Positions 28,083 through 36,784 of a stretch of DNA of 64,000 bases are shown in pieces. The position numbers and the translations under genes are program-made. The stretch is taken from assembly GCF_030015065.1 (NCBI RefSeq), contig NZ_JAIVFN010000005.1, forward strand, positions 29,630-93,629, in the 5' to 3' direction. Source of the DNA: Xanthobacter autotrophicus (lineage in GTDB: Bacteria > Pseudomonadota > Alphaproteobacteria > Rhizobiales > Xanthobacteraceae). Every line of letters begins with the position of its first letter. Position 1 is the first letter of the stretch. The notes beneath the pieces were generated by a model. The model was given only the letters and a program-made list of their open reading frames with translations, had not been told where the DNA came from and did no database searches.

Positions 28083-28312
28083 GGCCAACGCACGATTGTG
28101 CCACCACCTGCAATTCCCGATACGTCAATTAGAACTCGCGCAAGGGGACGTCAATTTGCATATTGCGACGAAGCGTTGGCGGGTAGGCGAAGGATGAGGT
28201 TGCAAAAACGGGAGACTGAGACTGAGCCATAAATCAGCCCTCGAACTTACACCTAAACAGGAGGAGAAAAATGCTTCAGGTCATAATCTGTGAATCCGTC
28301 GCGAATTGAAAT

Positions 28313-29653
28313 TTATTGCGGGTCATCGATGAAAGACTCTAATATTTCGGTCGCACGGTCAAATTGATCCGCCCGCCCAGAGAAAACGGCAAGTTCTTCT
28401 ATTACTATAGATTTCTCCAGAAACTCCTCCACAATCCGGTATTGAGGGCGAGAGGTGTAGTCGTGAATCATGAATGTTGCGCTGGGTGAGGCGATATAAC
28501 ACGCTGCTGCCGCCGCGATCCGATATCGCCCGTCAATTAACGCCAAATCAAAGTCACCCGAGCGGCTGGGCCAAGAAAGATACTCTCGAACCTGTCGTTC
28601 ACTCGGCTTTAGCAGCGGAAATCCCCATGCCGTAGTGCGTCCGATATTTATGTGCCGAATATTCAATCGTCCAACATCGATATATTTTCGAAGAGCGTAC
28701 TTCTCAATTATGTTCTCACAAAATGACAGATCCGTTTCGATACTGAAAACCGTCTGTATTCCGCACTCGAAAGCCAGTGCTGTTGATCCTCCGGATCCAT
28801 ATTCGATATACCGATGAGAGGCGCTCATTCGCTTTGCTATTGCCTCTATTTCGGCAGGAGATGCGTGTACCGCGTCGGAAAAAAGCATTGATGCCCAGCC
28901 CGGAAGCTGACGCTTGGTTTTGACGGGGTGAACAAAAGCGCTGCTCGGAAAGGGGGAGCGTTGCTCGAATATTGCGTTAAAGTCGCGCTGATTCACCATG
29001 CCGTAAGTCGACGTAGACAGGTCTATGAGCGTAAAATCAGCCATTTTTGCGATCGTCGGCATGAGAACTTCGTAATGTCCGGTCCATCCGGCTTCGAGTT
29101 TTCGACGATATGTATCTATAAAACTGCGAGGGAAAAACATTAGTGGAAGAAGCGCCGCATGGGGCGCCTCCGGTAGAGGTTCTGCTTCCGGAGCAGAAAG
29201 ACTCGGCCACCACATCCAATGAGCATTGTCTTGAGACTTTGCCCGAACCTGGACCGCTCCAACAGAGCCGGACGTGGCTAGGGTGCACAGTCTGTCAATG
29301 GTTTCGGAGCTGGGATTATTTGGCCAAACGTCGTCCTCCCAACGTATGAAATGGGAATATTGGGGGAAGCGCTCCACCGCAACAATCATCTTAAGGTCAA
29401 GATTGCCTGGAATGATCGACCGGCCCTTGCGGTGAGGAAAGGCGTCGAAGATATCGCTCGTGGAAAGTCTAAGCTGCGCTCCGTCGCAAAATAGCGGCGT
29501 CTCAACGGGTTCATCGGAGTGAATGACAGCCACGAGGTCGGCTTTGCCTGCGAACAGATCGGCAACCCGGGCCATTGTCTCCCGCGCCAGCGCGTTTTGA
29601 CCGTCGGACCGTTCGGTGGTGTCAAAGAGAATGCAAAGGGCTGTCTTATTCAC
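28313..29653 (-). CDS. Putative glycosyltransferase/methyltransferase-like fusion, AT-rich
   Basis: This roughly 446-residue protein appears to have two domains. The N-terminal half (ALCILFDTTERSDGQ, HFIRWEDDVWPNN) looks like a GT-A fold in which EDDV would be the metal motif. The C-terminal half (RYIEYGSGGSTALAF, FSIETDLSF, DFDLALIDGRYR, FMIHDYTSRPQY) resembles class I SAM-dependent methyltransferases. I do not recognise a named family. The GTG at 29653 has AGGGA suitably upstream; an ATG at 29704 is the alternative. Base composition is clearly lower in GC than the flanking genes, indicating separate ancestry of this segment of the capsule locus. Confidence 0.7.
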   Translation of the reverse strand: MNKTALCILFDTTERSDGQNALARETMARVADLFAGKADLVAVIHSDEPVETPLFCDGAQLRLSTSDIFDAFPHRKGRSIIPGNLDLKMIVAVERFPQYSHFIRWEDDVWPNNPSSETIDRLCTLATSGSVGAVQVRAKSQDNAHWMWWPSLSAPEAEPLPEAPHAALLPLMFFPRSFIDTYRRKLEAGWTGHYEVLMPTIAKMADFTLIDLSTSTYGMVNQRDFNAIFEQRSPFPSSAFVHPVKTKRQLPGWASMLFSDAVHASPAEIEAIAKRMSASHRYIEYGSGGSTALAFECGIQTVFSIETDLSFCENIIEKYALRKYIDVGRLNIRHINIGRTTAWGFPLLKPSERQVREYLSWPSRSGDFDLALIDGRYRIAAAAACYIASPSATFMIHDYTSRPQYRIVEEFLEKSIVIEELAVFSGRADQFDRATEILESFIDDPQ

Positions 29654-29799
29654 TGGATGTCCCTGTGGCTTTTCCTCAAGCATCTGCTTATGCAGGAGGC
29701 GCATGTGGTTTGCAACAAGCAGGATGACCTACCCTAAGAATATGCTTCCATGCCATTGGGTGAGGTGACCTTTGAGGGCGGGCTGTGTTGGCATTTGGA

Positions 29800-30606
29800 T
29801 TAGACGTGCCGACGTACAACACATACGATTGTAATTCCGAGAACAATAAGAGCGGCCAAGGTGCTCAAAAGGTACGGGATACTGAGAAATGAACTTGAGT
29901 ATTCTGAATAATATGCAACTCGTAAATAGTCTATTATATGTGTTAGCGGATTAAAAAAAATATAATCTCGGATTATATCTGGCATTTCGTCCGGAAGAAA
30001 AAATATCCCAGAAATGACCCACATCAACGGGCCTAGTATATTTCCAAACATAAGTGCAATAATGTTAAAATTTGCCAAAGCTCCAAATATAACTCCAGTT
30101 CCAATTCCAAAAAAAATTGAAAAAATCAAACCATACATGAATTGAGATAAATTTGATATTTCAATTCCATTCCGAGTGTAGTTTATGGTGATAATAACTA
30201 CTGAAACAATGAGGGTTGCGTTTACGATTTCAATGCATATTCGGCCGCAAAAAATATCGAACGCGTCCACGCCAGGAAAGTACAGAAGAGGCTTATTTTG
30301 CAGGAGCGCCATCATAATCTGTCGGTGCGCATAAAGCCAGATAACGAAAGGTAGAACACCTGTCATCAGGAAGATGGCAATATCTGTCCCCAATGGGGGC
30401 TTGCGGCCAATGAGAAAATTCACGCCGATCGCAATCGCCAGATGCCCCAGCGGCATCACCAGCCCCAGCAGGAAGCCGAAATAGCCGGCGCCGAATCGCG
30501 TCTGCAGGTCGCGCATGATCACCGCGCCCACCACGCGGGCGTGCATGGCCGAGGCGGTGCGCCAGCTCTCGCCGGCGAAGCGGGTGGGGCGGGACGCGTT
30601 CGTCAT
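29800..30606 (-). CDS. kpsM: Capsule ABC-2 exporter permease (KpsM/Wzm type)
   Basis: The 268-residue inner-membrane protein has six likely membrane segments. The family patterns are a basic N-terminus followed by VIMRDLQTRFGAGYFGFLLGLVMPL, and a C-terminal FFNPLTHIIDYLRVAYYSEYSSS. With KpsT it moves finished polysaccharide across the inner membrane. It lies two bases after kpsT, with GGAGGCCTGAGC before the ATG. The first ~190 bases (30415-30606) are GC-rich like kpsT, while the rest is strongly AT-rich, so the gene is a recombinant mosaic. Confidence 0.92.
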   Translation of the reverse strand: MTNASRPTRFAGESWRTASAMHARVVGAVIMRDLQTRFGAGYFGFLLGLVMPLGHLAIAIGVNFLIGRKPPLGTDIAIFLMTGVLPFVIWLYAHRQIMMALLQNKPLLYFPGVDAFDIFCGRICIEIVNATLIVSVVIITINYTRNGIEISNLSQFMYGLIFSIFFGIGTGVIFGALANFNIIALMFGNILGPLMWVISGIFFLPDEMPDIIRDYIFFNPLTHIIDYLRVAYYSEYSSSFLSIPYLLSTLAALIVLGITIVCVVRRHV

Positions 30607-30608
30607 GC

Positions 30609-31265
30609 TCAGGCCTCCATCGCCTGGCGGTGCACCTCGATGGCGTCGTTCACATCCTCAAAGATCATCAGACGCCCCTTCTGCAAGACCATGCCGGCGG
30701 TACAATAATCCTTTATAGTCCCGGTGGAATGGGACGCCATGATCATGCCCGCGCGCGCCCGCCGCTCGGCAAAGGCCTGCGCGCACTTGAGCTGGAAGCG
30801 CGAATCACCCACCGCCGTGATCTCGTCCACCAGGTAGAAATCGAACTCGATGGCCATGGACACCGCAAAGGCGAGCCGCGAGGTCATGCCCGAGGAATAG
30901 GTCTTCACCGGCATGTCGAGGTCGCGCCCCAGCTCGGAAAAATCCTCCACGAAATCGGTCACCTCGGCAATGTCCGCATCATAGACGCGGGCGAGAAAGC
31001 GGATGTTCTCCCGCCCCGTCATCTGCGGGTGGAAGCCGCCGGCAAAGCCCAAAGGCCAGGACAGGCGCACCGAGCGGTAGATGCGTCCGGAGGTGGGCGC
31101 CTCGGTGCCGGCGATCAGCTTCAGGAAGGTGGACTTGCCCGCCCCGTTCTGCCCGAGCAGGCCGTAGCTCACCCTAGGATCGAGGGTGACGGAGACGTTG
31201 CTGAGCACCACCTTGCGCCGCAGGTGGGTCCAGTAGGTCTTGGTGAGGCGGTCGGTGACGATCAT
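30609..31265 (-). CDS. kpsT: Capsule ABC exporter ATPase (KpsT/Wzt type)
   Basis: The 218-residue ATPase has Walker A GQNGAGKST, signature YSSGMTSRLAFAVSMA, Walker B FYLVDEITAVGD and the H-loop in MASHST. The YSSGM form of the signature is typical of polysaccharide and teichoic acid exporters. The short length, without the C-terminal carbohydrate-binding domain of O-antigen Wzt, points to a KpsT-like capsule transporter. It is tightly packed between a kpsE paralogue (9-base gap) and kpsM. Confidence 0.95.
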   Translation of the reverse strand: MIVTDRLTKTYWTHLRRKVVLSNVSVTLDPRVSYGLLGQNGAGKSTFLKLIAGTEAPTSGRIYRSVRLSWPLGFAGGFHPQMTGRENIRFLARVYDADIAEVTDFVEDFSELGRDLDMPVKTYSSGMTSRLAFAVSMAIEFDFYLVDEITAVGDSRFQLKCAQAFAERRARAGMIMASHSTGTIKDYCTAGMVLQKGRLMIFEDVNDAIEVHRQAMEA

Positions 31266-31274
31266 GGGGCGCCC

Positions 31275-32555
31275 TCACGCCTTCAGGTGGCGCATCAGCT
31301 CGAACGCCGAGACGATGACGAGCCAGAGGAGGCAGAAGGCCAGCGCCGCCGCCAGCGGCATCCAGAAGCGGTGGGGCCAGTCGCTCTCCTGCGCGCGCAC
31401 CGGCTTGACGAAGGTGGCAAGGTACATGCCCTGCCGCTCGGCGGCGACGCGCGCCTGCTCCAGCGCGGTGGCGGCCGCAGTGTACTGCCGCTCGGCGATC
31501 TGACGCTCGAGGTCCAGGGTGTCGTAGCGCGTCATGATGGCGGAAAGGGTGTCCTTGTCGGGACCGGCGGCGGTGGTGAGGCGCGCCTTCAGGGCGGTGA
31601 TGTTCTCGCGGATGGCGTGGCGGCGCGCCTCCAAAAGGCCGAACTGCGGCGCGTCCGGGCTCAGGGTGCGGCGGGCGGTGGCCAGCTCCTGGTCGATGAG
31701 CACGAGGTCGCTCTCCAGGTCGCCCAGCAGCTTGGCGATGCCCTCGTTGGTGCGGGCGGGATCAATGACGCCCACCTCGTTGCGCAGGTCGCGCACCGCC
31801 GCGCGGGCCTTGCGCAGGCGGGCCTCGGCGCGCTCCAGCTCGGCCTGGCTCTGGGCGATGGCGTCCTTGCGGGTGCGCTCGCCGAGCTTGTTCACCATGT
31901 CCTCGCTGAGGCCGACGATGGCATCGGCGATGGTGAGCGAATCCTCCGGCGAGAAGGCCCACACCTTCACCGTGATGATGCCGGAGGGGGATTCGATGGC
32001 GGTGTCGATCTGGCTGCGCCAGCTGCGCTCCAGCCGCTCGATGGGACGGTCCGGGTTGAAGCGGGAGAACCAGTCGATGCCGGGCCGCGAGAACAGCCTG
32101 CGCAGGCCGATGCGCTCCTCCAGCGCCGCCACCACGGCGAGACTCTTCACGTAATTGGCGATGATGAGGGAATCCTGCACCTCCGACAGGCCCTGGAAGG
32201 CGCTGTCGGAGGTGAGGTTCTCGATGCCCGCATGCTCGGAGGTGCGCACCGCGAATCGCGCCTCGGAGAGATACTGGCTGGAGGCGAATAAGATGAAATA
32301 GGCGGCGACCAGCAGGGAGGGCAGCACCACGATCACGATGAAGCTCGCCATCAGCGGCAGCTTGAATGCGGCGATGGCGCGCACCTCCGCGCTCCAGAAG
32401 GCGGCGCTGGTGGGCCGAACGACCGATTGTCGCAGACGCGCCTCTCGCGCCTGGCGCCGCAGCTCCTCGCGCAGGCGCGCATTGCGTTTGACGAGGGCCT
32501 CGGCGGACGCGGGCGGCGCCGGCAGATACTCAACCCGTGCGACGGTCTGGTTCAC
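31275..32555 (-). CDS. kpsE: Capsule export inner-membrane protein, KpsE/PCP type (paralogue 1)
   Basis: The 426-residue product has a charged cytoplasmic N-terminus, a first membrane segment (residues about 70-95), and a periplasmic coiled-coil-rich domain starting YLSEARFAVRTSE. A second membrane segment lies near the C-terminus (FWMPLAAALAFCLLWLVIV). This fits the KpsE/BexC/CtrB polysaccharide co-polymerase group that links the ABC exporter to the outer-membrane channel. The GTG at 32555 follows GGAGAGGGTGG; another GTG lies at 32573. It heads the operon with kpsT and kpsM, so it is the most likely partner of this exporter. Confidence 0.9.
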   Translation of the reverse strand: MNQTVARVEYLPAPPASAEALVKRNARLREELRRQAREARLRQSVVRPTSAAFWSAEVRAIAAFKLPLMASFIVIVVLPSLLVAAYFILFASSQYLSEARFAVRTSEHAGIENLTSDSAFQGLSEVQDSLIIANYVKSLAVVAALEERIGLRRLFSRPGIDWFSRFNPDRPIERLERSWRSQIDTAIESPSGIITVKVWAFSPEDSLTIADAIVGLSEDMVNKLGERTRKDAIAQSQAELERAEARLRKARAAVRDLRNEVGVIDPARTNEGIAKLLGDLESDLVLIDQELATARRTLSPDAPQFGLLEARRHAIRENITALKARLTTAAGPDKDTLSAIMTRYDTLDLERQIAERQYTAAATALEQARVAAERQGMYLATFVKPVRAQESDWPHRFWMPLAAALAFCLLWLVIVSAFELMRHLKA

Positions 32556-32698
32556 CGCGCCACCCTCTCCCACCCGTCGGCGACCATATCTTCAGTCACT
32601 TCCCGAACCCCTGCGGCAACTAGCATTCCGCAGCTTTCCATGTCTATCCTAACGCTTGGTGGCACTGCCGCAAAACAGCACGAATTCGACCGCTCCTG

Positions 32699-34288
32699 AT
32701 GACCCGACCCGGTTTTTCCAGCCCACTCGCGTGCCCTGATGACGCAAAGGGCGTGGAGGAGGAGGCGGTCGGCGGCCCGGATCACGCCGGCAGCGACAGC
32801 GCGGCGCTCCGCGTCCGGCTCGAAAGGATCGAGCAGCAGAATGCGGCGCTGATGGAAGCGCAGGCGGCCCTCGGCGCCCAGATCGCCGCCCTGCAGGACC
32901 ATGCCAATCTGGTCGGGCACATGGTTCAGGAGATCCATGCGGGACGCCGGCAGCGCCTGTTGCCCAGGCTCGCGTTGCCGCTGCCCCTGGTGCGGCTGGG
33001 GGAACTCGTTACCGCGCCGGGGCCGTCTCTTGCTTATCTGACGAACATGGTCCGCCTCGGCGTCGTCACCGGCACGAGCGTTGTCGCGGACGGGGCCGGT
33101 GGCTGGCGGCTGAAGCGGCGCCCGCTGGCCATCGCGCGCAATATGGCACGGGACTTCTCCGCCCTGGTGTTCGGGCGCCGGTCGGTGGTCTACAGGGTAC
33201 GGCCACACCATCCGCCCCTGGCGGTGCGCCCGCGCGTGCTGCACGTCATTCCCAACGTCTATGTGGGGGGCTCGACCCAGCTGGTGGTGGACCTCCTGGA
33301 GCGGCTGGGCCACCGCTACGAGATGCAGGTGGTCACCGCCGGGCTGCCGCCGAATGGCCGGCACGAGGGCATGGTGCTGCATCACCTGCCTTTGGGAAGC
33401 CCGCCGGCGGCGTTCACCGATCTCTTGTCCTCCGTGCGGCCGGACATTGTCCACCTGCATTACTGGGGCGAGAGCGACCGCCCCTGGTACGAGGCGGCGC
33501 TCGCCGCCGCGCGCGAGAGCGACGCCGTGCTGGTGGAGAACGTCAACACGCCGGTGGCGCCGCTGCGCGATCCGCGCATCCACACCTACGTCTTCGTCTC
33601 CGACTACATCCGCCAGGCTTTCGCGCCGGACATCGCCAACGGGCAGGTGGTGCATCCCGGCATTGATCTCGACCGCTTCTCCCCGCGCGATTTCGCGCCC
33701 GGGGCGGAGGATACGGTGGGCATGGTCTATCGCCTCACCCGCGACAAGCTGGACGACGAGTCCATTGTGCCGCTCATCGACGTGGCGCTTCGCCGGCCGA
33801 AGACGCGCTTCCTCATTGTCGGCGATGGCGATCTTCTGCCGGTCTTCCTCGCGCGGGTCACAGCGGCCGGCGTGCGGCGCAATTTCGAGTTTGCCGGCAC
33901 CGTGCCCTTCGATGCGCTGCCGGAGATCTACCGCAGGTTCCGCCTGTTCGTGGCCCCAGTGGTCCGCGAGAGCTTCGGGCAGGTGACGCCCTTCGCCATG
34001 GCCATGGGGCAGGCCGTGGCCGGCTACAGGGTCGGTGCGCTGGCGGAAATCCTGGGCAGCGACACCACGCTGGGCACCAGCCGCGCGGCGCTCGCGGACA
34101 TTCTTGTCGCGCTGCTCGATGACAGGGAGCGCCTCAACGCCCTCGGAGCGGTCAACAGCGCGCGGGCACCGCTTTTCGCCCTCGAAGGCATGATTTCGTC
34201 CTACGCCCGAATCTATGCCGAGGCGCTCGGCCGGGACGTGGACCTGATGCCCGGCTTCCCTCCGGCACGATTTTACCGCGAAGTGTGA
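32699..34288 (+). CDS. Glycosyltransferase, GT4 family, with N-terminal coiled coil
   Basis: The 529-residue product starts with a short coiled-coil-like segment (RLERIEQQNAALMEAQAALG, about 40-75) and a linker. The GT-B enzyme follows from about residue 180 (VLHVIPNVYVGGSTQLVVDLL, VHPGIDLDRFSP, FLIVGDGDLLPVF, VVRESFGQVTPFAMAMGQAVAG). It reads divergently from the kpsE-kpsT-kpsM operon, with a 143-base gap likely holding both promoters. It belongs to the capsule locus, but its sugar is unknown. No ribosome site is obvious at the chosen ATG, so the N-terminus is less certain. Confidence 0.85.
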   Translation: MTRPGFSSPLACPDDAKGVEEEAVGGPDHAGSDSAALRVRLERIEQQNAALMEAQAALGAQIAALQDHANLVGHMVQEIHAGRRQRLLPRLALPLPLVRLGELVTAPGPSLAYLTNMVRLGVVTGTSVVADGAGGWRLKRRPLAIARNMARDFSALVFGRRSVVYRVRPHHPPLAVRPRVLHVIPNVYVGGSTQLVVDLLERLGHRYEMQVVTAGLPPNGRHEGMVLHHLPLGSPPAAFTDLLSSVRPDIVHLHYWGESDRPWYEAALAAARESDAVLVENVNTPVAPLRDPRIHTYVFVSDYIRQAFAPDIANGQVVHPGIDLDRFSPRDFAPGAEDTVGMVYRLTRDKLDDESIVPLIDVALRRPKTRFLIVGDGDLLPVFLARVTAAGVRRNFEFAGTVPFDALPEIYRRFRLFVAPVVRESFGQVTPFAMAMGQAVAGYRVGALAEILGSDTTLGTSRAALADILVALLDDRERLNALGAVNSARAPLFALEGMISSYARIYAEALGRDVDLMPGFPPARFYREV

Positions 34289-34544
34289 CTTTTTACCCTC
34301 AAGAGCGATGGAATTGCCGCGGCGCAATCGAAAAAGGAGTTGCCCGTGGTTGCATTTCGTTACCGTTTTGGCGGACAGTTTTTGAAGCGGATATTAGGTC
34401 GCTTTGCATTCTGCGAAATAAGGCTGCGCAACACTTTTCCGAGGTTGTGCAGTCGCATTTCCGGTGGTGCAGGACTTGATCTGGGACGGTAGCAGGGGAC
34501 GGTCGGCGCAAAGCGGCTTTTTTGCGCTGCACCGTAGGGCGGGG

Positions 34545-35540
34545 ATGACATCACTTATTGTCGGGGCGAACGGCCTGATCGGCCGTCGTCTGTGCGAACG
34601 GCTTTCCAGGACCTCCGTGGGCGTCGTCGCGACGACGCGGCGGATGACGGGCCTGCCGGCTCATCCGCAGGTCCGTTGGAAGGCGGTCGATCTCTCCACT
34701 TTCGATGGGTGGGACAAGTTGCTCGAGGGCGTGGAAACGCTCTACCACCTCGCCTGGTCCACCATTCCCGCCAGCGCCGATCCGGATCCGGCCCGCGACA
34801 TTCTGGAAAACGTGGTCGGTACGGTCCGGATGCTGGAGGCGGCGCGGCGCGCGCCTGGCTTGCGCATTGTGTTCGCGTCGTCCGGCGGCAGCGTCTACGG
34901 CGCGCCCGAGGGCCTGCCGGTGAGCGAGGCGCATCCCACCCGGCCGGTGAGTGCCTACGGCATCTCCAAGCTCATGGTGGAGCATTATCTCGACAAGTAT
35001 CGCGCCATCTACGGCCTGGACGGCGTGGCGCTGCGCATCAGCAATTGCTACGGCGCCCGCCAGCAGCCGCAGAAGGGCCTGGGCGCCGTCACCCTTTTCG
35101 CCCGCGCCGGGCTGCGCCGGGAGCCGCTGAAGCTGTTCGGCGCCGGGGACGTGGTGCGCGACTATATCCACGTGGATGACGTGGTGGACGCGATGATCGC
35201 CGCCGGCGCGCGGCGCAACGTGACCGGCCCCATCAATATCGGTTCCGGCGTCGGCCATTCGCTGCGCGAGGTGATCGCCAAGCTGGAGGCGGCGCTCGGC
35301 CACCGTTTCGACGTGCACCAGGCGCCGCCCCGGAGGTTCGACGTCGCGGCCTCCGTTCTTGATGTCGCGCGCGCCCAGGACCGGCTGGGCTGGACGCCGA
35401 CCATCAATCTCGACGTCGGCATCGAACTGCTGCTGGCCGAGTTGCGCAGTGAACTGGAATCGGAATGCGGGTCGCGCTCTTCGTCCATTGCTACTATCCC
35501 GAGCATTTTTACGGCACGGAAAGCTATACTCGGACATTAG
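34545..35540 (+). CDS. NAD-dependent sugar epimerase/dehydratase (extended SDR)
   Basis: The 331-residue product has the N-terminal NAD-binding IVGANGLIGRRLCERL, then FASSGGSVYG with the active-site Ser, and YGISKLMVEHY with the Tyr/Lys pair. NCYGARQQPQKGLG and YIHVDDVVDAMI complete the fold, as in UDP-glucose 4-epimerase and related nucleotide-sugar enzymes. It probably supplies an activated sugar for the capsule. The last 25 residues run into the next gene: the two coding regions overlap by 76 bases in different frames. The 256 bases upstream contain a GCGCAAA/TTTGCGC hairpin at 34506-34527 and no other feature. Confidence 0.9.
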   Translation: MTSLIVGANGLIGRRLCERLSRTSVGVVATTRRMTGLPAHPQVRWKAVDLSTFDGWDKLLEGVETLYHLAWSTIPASADPDPARDILENVVGTVRMLEAARRAPGLRIVFASSGGSVYGAPEGLPVSEAHPTRPVSAYGISKLMVEHYLDKYRAIYGLDGVALRISNCYGARQQPQKGLGAVTLFARAGLRREPLKLFGAGDVVRDYIHVDDVVDAMIAAGARRNVTGPINIGSGVGHSLREVIAKLEAALGHRFDVHQAPPRRFDVAASVLDVARAQDRLGWTPTINLDVGIELLLAELRSELESECGSRSSSIATIPSIFTARKAILGH

Positions 35541-36784
35541 CGCGCGAGCTGTCGGCACTGGGGCACGAGCCGGTCGTGGTGACCGCGACCTTTCCCGGCG
35601 AGCCTCCGCAGCAGGATCTCGTTGAGCGCTATACGTTCGATGGCGTGCCGGTCATCCGGATCGACCGGAATGTTCATCCCAATACCGGCCTGCGCGACAC
35701 CTATGACCTGCCGAGCCTGCGCGCCGTGCACGAACGGGTCCTGCGCGCCATCCGGCCGGACATCGTCCATGTCTGCCACCTCATCAACCACACCACGGCG
35801 CTGCTGGAGGTGACGCGACGGCTCGGGCTGCCCACGGTCGCGACGTTCACGGACTTCTTCGGCTTCTGCTTCAACAACAAGCTGAGCGCCGCCGACGGAA
35901 GCCTCTGCGCCGGACCCAACCCGTCGCGGTCCAATTGCGTGGCCTGTTCCCTGTTCGCCGATGGGACGGCGGCGCGCAATCCGGCGCGGCGTCTCCTTGC
36001 GCGCCTTATTTCGTCCGGGGCCGCACACCTGCCGATCCTGGTCCCGGGATGGCGGGGGACCGTCTCGGCGCTGAAGGATCGGCCGGAGCATCTCGCGGCG
36101 GCCTACGGCACCTATGCCGGCGCGTTGACGCCGACCCGTTTCCTCATGGAGGCCTACAAGCGCACGAGCATCGGGGTGCCGCTGGAACTCAGCCGCTTCG
36201 GCATCGATATCGACCGCGCGCCGAAGCCTGCGCGCGTGGGCGGGCCGACGCGGCTCGGCTTCATCGGCCAGCTCGCCCCGCACAAGGGGCTGCATCTGCT
36301 GCTCAAGGCGCTGCGGGACGTTCCGCAGGGGGCCTTCACCCTCGACGTCCATGGCGACGAGGGCATGGACCCGGCCTATGCCGCACAGGTGCGCGGCCTC
36401 GCGGCGGGCCTCGATGTCGCCTTCCGCGGCACCTTCTCCATTGATCGCATCGCTGCCGTGCTGGGGCAGATCGACCTGCTGGTCATCCCCTCCACCTGGG
36501 TGGAGAACAGTCCGCTGATCCTGCTCCAGGCGCTCGCCACCCACACGCCGGTGCTGGTGGCGGACGTGGAGGGGATGACCGAGTTCGTGGAGGCGGGGCG
36601 CAACGGCTTCACCTTCGCCAAGGGCTCGGTGGCGGACCTCGCCGCGCGGCTGAAGCTCTTCGCGCAGGACCGCAGCCTTGCGCGTGCAATGAGCGCGAAG
36701 ACGCATTATGAACGAACTTCCCGCCACATGGTGGCGGATGTCGCGGACTTTTATGCCCGCGCCTGCGCGGTATCTTATGAGTGA
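35465..36784 (+). CDS. Glycosyltransferase, GT4 family (paralogue of 13315-14709)
   Basis: The 439-residue GT-B protein begins RVALFVHCYYPEHFYGTESY and has RLGFIGQLAPHKGLHLLLKAL and VENSPLILLQALATHTPVLVAD in the donor domain. It shares the C-x9-C-x2-C cluster (LCAGP...NCVAC) and most of its length with the gene at 13315, indicating duplication within the locus. It starts inside the 3' end of the epimerase gene and ends overlapping the methyltransferase start by eight bases, so these genes are probably cotranslated. Confidence 0.9.
   Translation: MRVALFVHCYYPEHFYGTESYTRTLARELSALGHEPVVVTATFPGEPPQQDLVERYTFDGVPVIRIDRNVHPNTGLRDTYDLPSLRAVHERVLRAIRPDIVHVCHLINHTTALLEVTRRLGLPTVATFTDFFGFCFNNKLSAADGSLCAGPNPSRSNCVACSLFADGTAARNPARRLLARLISSGAAHLPILVPGWRGTVSALKDRPEHLAAAYGTYAGALTPTRFLMEAYKRTSIGVPLELSRFGIDIDRAPKPARVGGPTRLGFIGQLAPHKGLHLLLKALRDVPQGAFTLDVHGDEGMDPAYAAQVRGLAAGLDVAFRGTFSIDRIAAVLGQIDLLVIPSTWVENSPLILLQALATHTPVLVADVEGMTEFVEAGRNGFTFAKGSVADLAARLKLFAQDRSLARAMSAKTHYERTSRHMVADVADFYARACAVSYE

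Noticed and set aside
34506..34527. GCGCAAA/TTTGCGC hairpin before the epimerase considered as a terminator or riboswitch
   Set aside because: It lies 18 bases before the start codon, the run of T is inside the loop and stem rather than after it, and no riboswitch consensus was recognised.
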